The notes below the pieces were generated by a model. That model ran no database searches and was not told the origin of the DNA. It worked only from the letters and a program-made list of their open reading frames with translations. A program made the translations under genes and the position numbers. Shown here in pieces: positions 23,017-32,168 of a stretch of 64,000 nucleotides of DNA (its first letter is position 1; each line of letters starts with the position of its first letter). The DNA is taken from assembly GCF_022919215.1 (NCBI RefSeq), contig NZ_CP095046.1:3152501-3216500 (forward strand), given 5' to 3'. The stretch comes from Hymenobacter cellulosilyticus. GTDB lineage: Bacteria > Bacteroidota > Bacteroidia > Cytophagales > Hymenobacteraceae.

Positions 23017-23751
23017 TTATAGGTCGTGTAGGGGATGCCGTTGAGTAGGCAACCGGACCCGTTGCCCGCTGCCGTTGGTTAGAGTTGAATCCGCCCCAAA
23101 CTGCAACAACAGTCCCAGCACATGTTGCTGATTTATGGGCAGCCGGGCGGCGTAGAATAAGACGGGCGTCGAATTCATAAAGGCGCTGCTGCGTCCGTTT
23201 GGGTCGGCACCATGCCGCAGAAGGGCTTCCACCAAGTCGGCCCGGCCTAGTTGTACTGCGACAATCAACGGCGTCTCGTGTTTGAGGCGCTCATTAGGGT
23301 CAGCACCACACCACAGCAACAAATCCAAGTGGGCCGCGTTGCCAGCCGCAATAGAGGGACGCATACTCGTGTGGCGTAACACGGTCCATGGCAGCGCAAG
23401 GAAGCAGACGGATGTAGCGATTAACGCCCACCGGCTGGTCTGCGGCATGGGCGGGGCAAGTAACATCAGGACGCTGGTTAAACCGACGAACCACCCCGCA
23501 AACAGCGTCGGGGATGTGGCGAAGTAGCACAAAGCGGTGCCGGCTGCCCCGGCCCCCAGCGCAAAGACCAGCCCCGCCGGCTTATTCCCGTTCAGCCGTG
23601 GGGCTTGGACCAGCAGCGTGCAGAAGCCGGTGGCCCACAACAGAAAAGCACTCAGCCCGTTCAGTGGTCCGACGTAGGCAGTAACCGAACCCAATGCAAC
23701 CCAAAGGAGCGTGAGAAGCCAAAGTAGTGCTAATAGGAGTTTGCGGGTCAT
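23017..23751 (-). CDS. Membrane protein with C-terminal ankyrin repeats
   Basis: This 244-aa protein has about four hydrophobic segments in the first 130 residues, beginning with LLLALLWLLTLLWVALGSV. Ankyrin repeats follow, two of them clear: AAHLDLLLWCGADPNERLKH and GRADLVEALLRHGADPNG. The last copy is incomplete. The repeats probably face the cytoplasm and mediate protein binding. It lies 33 bases after the start of the M28 peptidase region on the same strand, so the two may be co-transcribed. The partner is unknown. Confidence 0.75.
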   Translation of the reverse strand: MTRKLLLALLWLLTLLWVALGSVTAYVGPLNGLSAFLLWATGFCTLLVQAPRLNGNKPAGLVFALGAGAAGTALCYFATSPTLFAGWFVGLTSVLMLLAPPMPQTSRWALIATSVCFLALPWTVLRHTSMRPSIAAGNAAHLDLLLWCGADPNERLKHETPLIVAVQLGRADLVEALLRHGADPNGRSSAFMNSTPVLFYAARLPINQQHVLGLLLQFGADSTLTNGSGQRVRLPTQRHPLHDL

Positions 23752-23784
23752 GAGGGAAAAGTACTAGCGAAACGCTCGTTTATC

Positions 23785-24576
23785 TTATTGGGCAGCTACT
23801 ACGGTTTCCCACACGGCAGCGGAAGTCATGGCTAAGGCGGCTTCGCTTAATTTTTCATAGGTATCGGTCGGTTGGTGATAATGCTTGAAAAGAGGGGCTT
23901 GCGCTAGTATTTCCTGAAGTGTCCATAGGTCTGCTTGCTGCGCAATGGCCTGGAAATACTGCTGCGCAACAGCAATATCTTGGTCCGTAATGCAGGTTAT
24001 GGTAAAGGCATCACGCAGCCCGGCTTTGCGAAAGGGCACATGGTCGGCGGTATTGGTGATGAGCTGGCCAAACCGGTTGGTCCGAACGCCCTGGTGCCGG
24101 GCAACTGCTTCAAACGTGCTGAGTAGCGGGCCCCTGTGTAAGGCATCCATGGGCCACAACGCCAGTTGATCCCCCATGCCAACCAATTCCAGGTTGAGCA
24201 ACCCGGCTAAGTCCCTGGTACCATAGTGGGCAACGTAGGCGTGCGACCCTTTCAACCTGGTTTCCTCTTCGTCGAAAAAGAATACCCGCAGGCCGGCGTT
24301 GCTACGGGCTTCTTGATGCTTGCGAATAATATCAAGGCAAACGGCGATGGCCGAGCCATTGTCATTGGCGCCGGCCGACGTAAGCACGCGGTCAAAATGA
24401 GAACCGACGCCGATTTTACCTTCGGCTCGGCCTAAATCGACCACCAGGTTACTACCACTCGCATAGGGCTGCTCAACATAGCGGACATCCAGCGCGTCGA
24501 GGTGTTCGATAATGAGCGCCCGTCGCGTGGCATTTGGCTGGTTATCGAGTACTTTGACGATTTCTTGAAGCTTCAT
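23785..24576 (-). CDS. M28 family zinc metallopeptidase
   Basis: This 263-aa protein has the metal ligands of M28 di-zinc aminopeptidases in order: GSHFD, then GANDNGSA, FFDEEE, a conserved region near ELVGMGD, and a late His in NTADHVPF. No signal peptide is visible, so it is probably cytoplasmic. An inverted repeat ACACTA/TAGTGT (24577-24592) lies directly upstream of the start and overlaps a near-consensus -7 element on the minus strand (TACGTTTA). It is followed by the ankyrin membrane protein gene. Confidence 0.85.
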   Translation of the reverse strand: MKLQEIVKVLDNQPNATRRALIIEHLDALDVRYVEQPYASGSNLVVDLGRAEGKIGVGSHFDRVLTSAGANDNGSAIAVCLDIIRKHQEARSNAGLRVFFFDEEETRLKGSHAYVAHYGTRDLAGLLNLELVGMGDQLALWPMDALHRGPLLSTFEAVARHQGVRTNRFGQLITNTADHVPFRKAGLRDAFTITCITDQDIAVAQQYFQAIAQQADLWTLQEILAQAPLFKHYHQPTDTYEKLSEAALAMTSAAVWETVVAAQ

Positions 24577-24592
24577 ACACTAAACGTAGTGT

Positions 24593-25069
24593 TTACCTTC
24601 CTTCTGCTGGCACGCGGCAATGAATTATCAGGCGAAAGTAGGACGATGCAGAGGTAAATCAAGTAGGCTGAATGCAGTGTCAGTGTTTGTAGCGAACGGG
24701 TGATTTTGCATAAGCGAAAGGTCCTTTTACGGGCTATACACCACGAACTAGGCCTTATTATAACAGCGAGGAATAAAATTACCCTCTTTTAACTGGAGAC
24801 AGTCAGCCAGATGGTGGCATTCCTTCGCTCGTTTAGCTTTCCAACCATTCGTGCAAAAAGGTCCTCTAGTCTCAGCGTAGCACGCGCCCCATTGGATGAG
24901 AACAGAACCTATCTCTCAAAAAAATCAGACCTGCTGTGCGCTTCACAAGCAATGGAAGTCTGCATCCAAGGCCGAACGGTCTAACATTTCCCATGCAATC
25001 GGCCAAGCCCGATCGGCTTTTACGCTAAGCCGCTTGTGCCTATGAAATGGCAACCCCTTCTACCGGCTG
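24593..25069. other. Intergenic stretch, nothing recognised
   Basis: About 480 bases between the M28 peptidase and the RsbQ-like hydrolase. I see no natural reading frame, RNA gene or repeat. Confidence 0.4.
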
Positions 25070-25884
25070 CTACGAAGTGAGAAAAGCATCGATGGCGGCC
25101 AGCGTTTCCAGGGGCGCAGTCAGGTGCGGACAGTGCCCGCTCGTGCCCAGAGTCACCCGCTCTCCTTGCGGCAGGTGGTGCAACAGGTAGTTGCCTACTT
25201 CCGGTGGAGAAGCCACGTCCTGATTACATTGCACCACCAGCGTGCGGGCCCGCACACGGGGACATCCTTTCGGCTATCGGTGAAGAAGCTTACTTGGGCA
25301 AAGTGCTGTACCTGCGCCGGATCGTTCTGGCAAAATACTTCAGCCAGTTCCTCGCCCAGCGCTGCTGGCTGCAAGGGGCCCAGCAAGAGCCCGGCAAACA
25401 AGTGTGACCAAGCGCCATAATCCGTCGTCATCTGGCGTAGGAGCTGCTCGACATCCTCCCGCTCAAAGCCTCCATAGTAGTCGCCCTCGTTGAAGTAATA
25501 GGGGGAAGGAGTCAGCAATATTAGGCGTTCCACCAGTTCTGGGGCGGCAATAGCAGTCAGCATCGCAATCGAGGCTCCTACCGAATGGGCCAGTACCCAA
25601 ATAGAAGGCAGCTCCAGTGCCCGGCAGATGGCCACCACATCGTGGGCATATTCGGCTAATGTCGCATACGGTTGCCCGGCCTCATCCACGCTTACATAAT
25701 CAAAGAGGACAAGCTGATAGCGCGCCGAGAGGCCCGGTAGCAGGTGGCGCCAGATCTGCTGGGTACAGCCAAAGCCGTTGCACAGCACCAAGGGTTGCCC
25801 TTGTCCCAGGATGCGTACGTGGTGACGCTGTAGCAAGCCGTCGGCCACAGATAGGGGAGTCGAAGTATTGGGATAGGATGGCAC
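25070..25884 (-). CDS. RsbQ-like alpha/beta hydrolase
   Basis: One added base in the G run at 25258-25261 joins two frames into a 271-aa protein that matches the RsbQ family along its length. It has HSVGAS with the nucleophile Ser, SPYYFNEGDYYGGF, the catalytic Asp in CNQDVASP and the catalytic His in GHCPHL. RsbQ acts with a PAS-domain phosphatase in the Bacillus stress response; related proteins include plant strigolactone and karrikin receptors. No RsbP partner is visible here. The start codon is GTG. Confidence 0.85.
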
Positions 25885-27099
25885 AGGAGGGGAGGATAGC
25901 GTAATAAAAATGATGCGGAAGCAAGCAATAAGCCAAATAGAAATTTTCTTTGGGTAAAGAAACGATTATTTGCCGTTTGCAGAGAGTCTTCTGCTCTGCC
26001 TTGGTGAGCCTACTTTCTTCCCGAGCCAATGGGGCTACTTTTTTGCTTCATGAGACAAGCGCGGGCCATCTCTTTTGGACTGGTAGTGCAAGTTCGGAGT
26101 AGCGCTGGCGCGAGGGTGGTCACACACTCGCTGATCGCGGTTGCCTATCTCAACGAGGCCGAGTTCGTACGCCTGCACGCGGCCCAGACCTACTGCTGTA
26201 CCAGCAGCGCGATATTTCCTCTCTTCCGGAAGGAAATGGGATGGGCTGGCAGCCGCGCAACCCGGATGGCGAGGCGCTAGCGGAGCCCGTGGCAGCTTCT
26301 GTCGGAATGCTTCCAATAGCCGTGCCTGTGTTGGTCGAGAAATAGAGCGACAACCGGCTGTGGTCAGCATACAAAAGGCAGTTCCTGTGCTTCAAAGCTC
26401 TTTTTCCAGTTGGACCCCACGGAAAGCTGGTAGCACTGGGGTGCCCGCTGGGCGACACCTTACGTAGGGCCCTTCACCCATCGTAGCTGCCATCTGCGCG
26501 TAGCAGGTTTTCGGGTACATGGTCGGAAGGTCGCCACCAAGACGTAGGCGGTTAAAACCAACCTATACGCTAGTCGGCCATTATACTCGCTGACATATTG
26601 GTCGGGACCAGGCGGTAGGGAATAAGAAGTAAATAGCACGGTTCCCAGCAGCAACGTAGGCGACGGAAGGAGCGTCGCTTCATACCAAGACCTTCTCACT
26701 AGTTGAAGGGAAATGCTTTATTCATCATGTCGTTGACCATTGTGACACTGCCTGTCAAGCTGCTTCAAGCTCAGCTCCGGTCCCAGCACACGTGAAATCC
26801 GAAGCCAAGTCGCTGTCCGGCAGGAAGAAAACGCGGATCTTGCCGAACTGTGGGCACTAGTAGTACCAGGTTCGCGCGGCTGGTCGCTACGGCAGCACCC
26901 ACCCACGGCGCCAGTAGGAGGCATGCACTGCGGGGTTCAACGGTCCTTGATGGTGCGACGCTGGGGTTTGCTGCGTTACGAAATCGCCAGCCGTTGGTCT
27001 TTTCGCGGCTTCGCTTGACAGCCTTCTACATGCTCACGTCGCCATCCGAGAAAGTGGTGTGTGCCAACCACTTGGTGCTTTGCTTGTCATTCGGGCTGC
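25885..27099. other. Long stretch without a supportable gene
   Basis: About 1.2 kb between two signalling genes. Several frames are open but none has natural composition over its length. A short minus-strand piece near 26800-26920 reads like part of a protein (APWVGAAVATSRANLVLLV) but has no continuation. It is best seen as decayed coding DNA. Confidence 0.35.
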
Positions 27100-27689
27100 T
27101 CACAGCGAGAAAATACTGGATCCAGCCAGGCCAAAGGCGCGTAACAACGTTTGGATATGCTGCTCCTGCACATCGGGTACAACGGGGCCGTCTGCTCCAG
27201 CCTCTAGCACAAGCGCGACCTCGGCTAGGGCCACCTGCCCAAAGCCCATCGTCCACTCCGCAAAGCGGCGCGTCGCTACCGGGCCTTCCCGACAGTGACT
27301 ACTTGCTGGTGGCGGGTATCGGCTTGAATCCGTGCGTATAAGGCACGGACTTCTGCTTCAGGTCCTTCGAGTACTTGGACAAAGCGCCCGGTACTATATA
27401 ACAACAAGCCTGTGATCTGGTGCTGCGCATTATAGTGCTGGGACTGCTTTAGAAGTGCTTGTCCTTCGTCGCCCGTGAGGGGTTGCTTAAGTTGACTCCG
27501 ATACAGGATCTGATATACGCTGTTCTGCAGGCGGTGTACTACTTGCTCGAATGTGAGCAGGCCGCGTTGATACTGGGATAACAGATCCCATTCGTAGCGG
27601 CGGGCAACCAACGGCGTATGGGCGGTCAGCGCCACAGTCCAGGCAATGGCGCGTTGACGCTGGGCTTCGGAATAGGGTGAAGAAGGCAA
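27100..27689 (-). CDS. BLUF-domain blue-light photoreceptor
   Basis: One added base in the C run at 27288-27290 gives a 196-aa protein. After a 50-residue helical N-terminal extension comes the FAD-binding BLUF domain: VYQILYRSQ, then the conserved QHQITGLLLYSTGRFVQVLE with the key Gln, followed by RHQQVV. The restored C-terminus (RRFAEWTMGF, then about 45 residues) is the expected end of a BLUF protein. The start codon appears to be TTG. No output domain is attached, so it is a short BLUF protein that signals through a partner. Confidence 0.85.
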
Positions 27690-28341
27690 GAGTACTCAAT
27701 TCAGGGTCTACACCGAAAAGTACGGTTGAAAAATTCCCAGCGCAAGCCGGATACTGCTTCTCACTTGACCCTGACCTGGGTGTAGAAACTTCTTCGTTCG
27801 CAACTAGTCAGAACGCGGCATCCCCGCTATAGTTACCATAGTGTGTCCTTAGTATAGTTCATATTAAGGCAAACCACCGTTTCGCTGAACGATATACACG
27901 TTGTGGGTTAGCTATAAAAAAAAAGATAGTGTATGCTGCTTGTCTTTAGGTTGTTGCTACATCATTGATACACCATTATTTATCTGGATCAGTGGCTGTA
28001 GGTGGCCCCCACTACAAAATTACTTCCTACACTCTCTACCAACGATTGCATACCGGAAGATGATTGTGCGGCAGCGCCGAAGTAGTACCGCCCTACGACC
28101 TGACTAGTCAGCGTTTAACCATAAGCAGTCATTTTACGCTTCCCCTTCGTACTTCTACGGAGCCAGAGTGTAGAGTCTGTCCAAAGAATACGTGTTTACG
28201 CGTTAGTTGCTAGGAATGCAAAAGCCGTTAAACAGGCCTGTAGCAGCTACCTTTCGCTTGTTCGCTTATCACGCCTGCAGCAGCGTCAAGCTCCTTAATA
28301 CGACGAGGGCACTCCTTGTTCATAATCCCTAATTTCTTCTA
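27690..28341. other. Intergenic stretch, nothing recognised
   Basis: About 650 bases of lower GC content between the BLUF gene and the MFS exporter. No convincing gene, RNA or repeat was found. Confidence 0.4.
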
Positions 28342-29508
28342 GTGAATATCAAACTACTTCCGCTTGCTTTGGGTGGCCTAGCTATTGGCACCACCGAGTT
28401 TGTAATGATGGGCCTGCTACCTAGTATCTCACAGGATTTACGCGTCACTATTCCGGAGGTGGGCTATGTGATTTCGGCCTACGCGCTGGGAGTGGTCGTG
28501 GGAGCCCCCATGCTCACTGTATTAGGGCGCAATTTGGCACCTAAGCAGCTGCTGATGCTCCTGATGGTACTCTTCACGGTCTTCAATACGCTCTCGGCTT
28601 TCGCTCCTACGAATACGGTACTGTTTTTCACCCGTTTACTAGCGGGCCTGCCGCACGGTGCCTTCTTCGGGTGGGGTCGGTGGTGGCAAGTCGGCTGGCA
28701 CAGCAAGGCAAGCAGGCACAGGCCATTTCAACCATGTTTGCTGGCCTTACGCTCGCTAATTTGCTCACCGTGCCGTTAGGTACTTACCTGGGCAGCATTA
28801 CTCCTGGCGCTATGCGTTAGGAGGCGTAGGGGCATCGGTCTGCTCACGCTGGCTTCTATCCACTTCCTTTTACCGACTTTGTCCGTGCAGCAAGCCGGCA
28901 ACTGGCAGAGCGAGCTGGCCCTGTTCAAGCGGCTCGAAACATGGCTTATTATTCTGCTAACGGCCATCGGCACGGGTGGGATGTTCTGCTGGGTAAGTTA
29001 CATCGCGCCGCTGATGACGGAGGTGTCGCACTTTCCGGCCTCCTACGTGCCCTATATCATGATGCTCGTGGGACTGGGCATGTTTGTAGGCAACGTGGTG
29101 GGGGGCAAGTTGGCTGACCGCTTTTCGCCTCTCACCGCCGCAACTACCCTACTGCTGGCTATGAGCGGTACGCTGCTGGCCATTTACTTCACCTCCAGCA
29201 ACCAGCTGCTCTCGCTCGGGCTCACGTTTCTAGCCGGCAGTTTTGCGCTGGCCCTAGCCGCACCCATCCAGATCCTGATGATTCACTCATCGAAAGGAGC
29301 CGAGATGCTGGGCGCCTCGATCACGCAAGCGGCCTTCAACATCGGCAATGCGTTGGGCGCGTTTTTGGGTGGGCTGCCCTTGGCAGCGGGCTACGGCTAC
29401 ACGTCGCCTGCTCTGGTGGGGGTAGGCCTAGCGCTTGTCGGAGCAGGAGTTGCCTGCGTGCTGGCGTGGGTATCTAGGCAGCAGCCCCTAGTGCTAGCGC
29501 CGCAGTGA
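28342..29508 (+). CDS. MFS efflux transporter, AraJ-like
   Basis: Two halves of a 12-helix major facilitator protein are visible. Adding single bases near 28669-28671, about 28795 and 28829-28832 gives one 389-aa protein. Between the halves the frame then reads as typical MFS sequence (SWRYALGG followed by IGLLTL). The start GTTEFVMMGLLP and LLAGLPHGAFFG are characteristic of the AraJ/purine-efflux branch. The start codon is GTG. The substrate is unknown. It lies 265 bases before the first Fur-family gene, but no shared promoter signal was found. Confidence 0.8.
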
Positions 29509-29699
29509 TGGCCAGCCCCGAGCCGTTTCCTAGCGTCTTCTCGTGGAACGGGCTTGGTAGCATCATCTCCACCACCTACTGCTTTGGGCTAAGATAGGTT
29601 GAGCCAATAGGCTCAGACTCTAAGGCCATGCAAACAGCTTAGCGTACTATACAACTCAAAAACCTACCCGGCGGAAAACGGTTGCTCTTGCAACTTCGT

Positions 29700-29707
29700 T
29701 ACTTTTG
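29700..29707 (+). promoter_or_regulatory. -7 element of the first Fur-family gene
   Basis: TACTTTTG matches TAnnTTTG perfectly, 66-72 bases before the start. Just upstream is an inverted repeat GTTGC-tctt-GCAAC (29681-29694). It differs in arrangement from the four operators downstream but could serve autoregulation. Confidence 0.45.
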
Positions 29708-29773
29708 TAGCTGTTTCTTTGCTAGCACGCCGGCGAACTCCCTTGGCCGCTGCTACTGGCTCTTATTCGCCTT

Positions 29774-30208
29774 TTGCTTATGCTCTCTTCCGATCGTATC
29801 GCCCAAACGCTGAGCCGGCACGGGCTGCGCCAAACCCCGGTGCGGCGGGCCGTGTTGCAGGTTATGTCGGACGCCCGGTTTGCCTTATCCGTGGGAGAAA
29901 TTGAACCGCAGCTACCGCCCGATACGGACCGGATTACCTTGTACCGGACGATGAAGTCGTTTGAGGAAAGCGGGCTGATTCACCGGGTAATCGACGATTC
30001 GGATGTAGCGCGCTACGCTACGTGCTCTATCGAATGCAGCGCGCAGGCGCATTTTGATAATCACGTGCATTTCAAGTGCACCAGCTGTCAGCATATCTAC
30101 TGCTTGAACCAAGTGGCTATTCCGGCCGTTACGCTGCCCGATAAGTTTGAGGCCGTCCACCGTGACTATCTGCTGGCAGGGGTATGCCGGGAGTGTCACC
30201 CGGCGTAG
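29774..30208 (+). CDS. Fur/Zur family metal-dependent repressor (first copy)
   Basis: A 144-aa member of the Fur superfamily. The winged-helix DNA-binding domain comes first, with TDRITLYRTMKSFEESGLIH as the recognition part. It is followed by the metal and dimer domain with HFKCTSC and a C-terminal GVCREC, the two CxxC pairs of the structural zinc site. The His-containing HFDNHVHF segment fits the regulatory site. It lies directly upstream of the operator-controlled peptide operon. I infer a Zur-type zinc sensor from the neighbouring genes; Fur (iron) cannot be excluded. Start at 29774 or at the second Met, 29780. Confidence 0.88.
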   Translation: MLMLSSDRIAQTLSRHGLRQTPVRRAVLQVMSDARFALSVGEIEPQLPPDTDRITLYRTMKSFEESGLIHRVIDDSDVARYATCSIECSAQAHFDNHVHFKCTSCQHIYCLNQVAIPAVTLPDKFEAVHRDYLLAGVCRECHPA

Positions 30209-30236
30209 CAAAGAGAAGCCGCCGTCATCAACAGAA

Positions 30237-30266
30237 AGCCCTGTCGTATACGATAGGGCTTTTTTG
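30237..30266 (+). terminator. Rho-independent terminator of the first Fur gene
   Basis: AGCCCTGTCG pairs with CGATAGGGCT around a tata loop and is followed by a T-run, 29 bases after the stop codon. Confidence 0.8.
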
Positions 30267-30382
30267 TGTGCATTCATAGCTGAGAGATGCTCGAAAAGCG
30301 CAGCAAATATGCATTGGTTGTATACTTTTTGGAAAGTATATAAATATGACTAACAGGTTATTATAGCTAGTATATCTAACTT

Positions 30383-30437
30383 GAAGGATTATTAAATGCA
30401 ATTGAGTTGCATTTAATAATCCTTCTGTTTAGTATTG
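30383..30437 (+). promoter_or_regulatory. Operator 1 and promoter of the peptide operon
   Basis: A perfect inverted repeat with 19-base arms (30383-30401 and 30407-30425) is centred on the core TGCAATTGAGTTGCA (30397-30411). The TTG that begins the right half-core (30407) is followed after 20 bases by TAGTATTG (30430-30437), a 7 of 8 match to the Bacteroidota -7 element. The operator therefore overlaps the -33 element, as expected for repression. The same layout recurs at 33613, 44656 and 47288. Confidence 0.75.
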
Positions 30438-30510
30438 GGTGTTGTTGCAACGACAAGGCGTCGCCGAAAACCTTCGACCGAGTAGGCATACCACTCCTTT
30501 CTTTACTACT

Positions 30511-30633
30511 ATGAAAAAAGTACAGCTGACCACTCGCCAGGCGCTCATCGCCAACATCCTGAACAAGAAAGCTATGGCTCCCGCCGGCAGCACGCATTGC
30601 ACCGGCAGCACGCATTGTGCAGTAGGTCTGTAG
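30511..30633 (+). CDS. 40-aa Cys/His precursor-like peptide
   Basis: A 40-residue open frame starts at an ATG 74 bases after the -7 element of operator 1. The N-terminal half is a basic amphipathic leader-like segment (MKKVQLTTRQALIANILNKK). The C-terminal half is short, Ala/Gly-rich and carries a tandem GSTHCTGSTHC repeat, with all Cys and His residues of the peptide in it. Leader plus Ser/Thr/Cys-rich core resembles ribosomally made, modified peptides of Bacteroidota. Three genes follow on the same strand, including a MATE exporter. I infer a secreted metal-binding or modified peptide; no known modification enzyme is next to it. It could also be a small intracellular metal-binding peptide. 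Confidence 0.65.
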   Translation: MKKVQLTTRQALIANILNKKAMAPAGSTHCTGSTHCAVGL

Positions 30634-30707
30634 GCAGTAAAACGGGAGCGGGCAGTTGCCAGGAAGGCATCTGCCCGTTTCCCTATCTGAGCCTTTTGCT
30701 AGCCGTT

Positions 30708-31178
30708 ATGCAAACGCCACCCTTAGCCGCTATCCTGGCATACCAGAACGAAGACGTTATTTCCCGCTTTACAGACCTGTTGGCTGTTGAGGAAGAAGAG
30801 GCGCGGGACATCTTTCAGGAGACGAAGAAGTTTCTGTACCTGAGCCAGCTCACTCCAGCATTCATCCCGGACGACTTGCTCATTCTGGATGAAATGTGGC
30901 ACAACTTCATCCTGTTTACGCGGGAGTACCAGGACTTTTGCCAGGCGCACTTTCAGAAGTACCTGCACCATTTGCCCGCCACCAAGCAGGAAAAGGCCGA
31001 GCAGGCCCGGTTGCGCGAGCAGGACCCGGAGCAAAACAAGCAGCGCTACCTCGACCGAATGGAGGGCTTGCTCGAAGCAACCTATGACCACCTGGGAGAA
31101 GACACCGTGCGGAAGTGGTTTCAACAGTATCCGGAGCAATACAGTCAAGCGCGGCTGCTCGCCCTGCGCAAGGTATGA
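30708..31178 (+). CDS. GRDP-like protein (DEMWHNFILFT motif), 156 aa
   Basis: A soluble, helical 156-aa protein. The motif LDEMWHNFILFTREYQDFC near residue 65, followed by a downstream HH (KYLHHLP), resembles the metal-binding-like pattern of glycine-rich-domain (GRDP, former DUF1399) proteins; this is recalled, not searched. It follows the peptide gene by 74 bases. Its stop overlaps the next start as ATGA (31175-31178), which indicates translational coupling. A role in peptide maturation or metal handling is inferred from position only. Confidence 0.65.
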   Translation: MQTPPLAAILAYQNEDVISRFTDLLAVEEEEARDIFQETKKFLYLSQLTPAFIPDDLLILDEMWHNFILFTREYQDFCQAHFQKYLHHLPATKQEKAEQARLREQDPEQNKQRYLDRMEGLLEATYDHLGEDTVRKWFQQYPEQYSQARLLALRKV

Positions 31179-32103
31179 GCATCTTTCCCAAACGCACCCG
31201 GCGCGGCACCCACGTCACCATTCACTGGAATTTCAATACGGCCCGGCTGACGCATACCCACGTTATGCCCTTTGTACGCATTGGCGTACAGGCCCCGACG
31301 GGCAGGTAACGCTGCTGCACGAAGGCCATGTGTTAGGCCTACCCGGGCCCGCACCCACGACGCCGGTTCCGGAAGTGGTAGCCCAGCATTTGCCGAAAAA
31401 CGTGCCCTTGCTCGTCTTGGCTAGCTACCTGAGCGGCCGGCATAAGCGGGAAGCCCTGGTAGAGCTGCTGCAGGGTATGCACACCGGCCGGCACTATTAT
31501 TTCACCTACGCTGTGCCCGCCGAGGCGCCGCTGGGCCGCTACATGCTTCTCTCGGAGCTGTATACCGATGGGCGCCTGCAACACTCCGGTACCGCGGCCG
31601 AAGACTTTTTTCTGGTAGAAGACCTGCACCTCAGCCTAGCCGAAGCCACGCCGGCCGGTGGGCTGCGGGCAGTAGCCACTAATCCGGGCCCAGAGCCCGT
31701 ATCGATTCGGGTGGTGGAGTATCAGCCGGAGCGGCAGCCTAGCACGAGCAGCTACGTGCGCGAGGTACCCGCCCAGGGAAGCTTGCCGATTGAGTCGAGC
31801 GGAAGCCAATGTTTCGTGCTCTACAATGAGGAACGGGAAGTGCTGCCGGTTATCAGCACAACGGAACCAGTGTTTTTGCGCAATCAGCAGTTGCTGACTC
31901 TGGAAAAGGAGGTAGATGGCCTGGCCACTACCTACGTGCTGACTGGTGAAACCGATAATGCCTACGAACTCACTGGCTCTAGCCGGGACGTGTGGCACCT
32001 GGCCGATGGCCTACACCGGCGTAGTGAGCTGCCAGACCCGGAAATGCAGACGGCTTATCAAGACTTGTTGGACGAAGGATTGATTCAGGAACTGCCACAC
32101 TGA
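31175..32103 (+). CDS. Uncharacterised 309-aa protein with PqqD-like C-terminus
   Basis: The start ATG overlaps the previous stop. The first 44 codons then need one added base in the C run at 31293-31296 to join the long frame that ends at 32103. The N-terminal 250 residues look like a beta-rich scaffold I do not recognise. The last 50 residues (NAYELTGSSRDVWHLADG, then YQDLLDEGLIQEL) resemble the PqqD/RiPP-recognition fold, where a helix with W-x-L-x-DG is followed by a helix ending in LxxxGLI. If correct, the protein could bind the leader of the 40-aa peptide. This is a pattern-based suggestion. Confidence 0.6.
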
Positions 32104-32168
32104 GCCGGCTCCACCGCACTTACACTCTACAGTCCCGGGCGAGCTGCCGGGAAGTTTTAGCCCTACTT

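Noticed and set aside
26029..26924. Several open frames of 60-110 codons
   Set aside because: None has natural composition, a start context or a recognisable motif over its length.
27901..28107. 68-codon plus-strand frame
   Set aside because: Unusual composition, no ribosome-binding site and no recognisable feature; the region looks non-coding.
29681..29694. Inverted repeat GTTGC-tctt-GCAAC before the first Fur gene as a fifth operator
   Set aside because: The half-sites are in the opposite order and the spacing differs from the four operators. It may still matter for autoregulation, but it does not fit the shared core.
30443..30450. GTTGCAAC in the leader of the peptide gene as a second operator
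   Set aside because: It is only an 8-base palindrome without the spaced half-sites, and could occur by chance.
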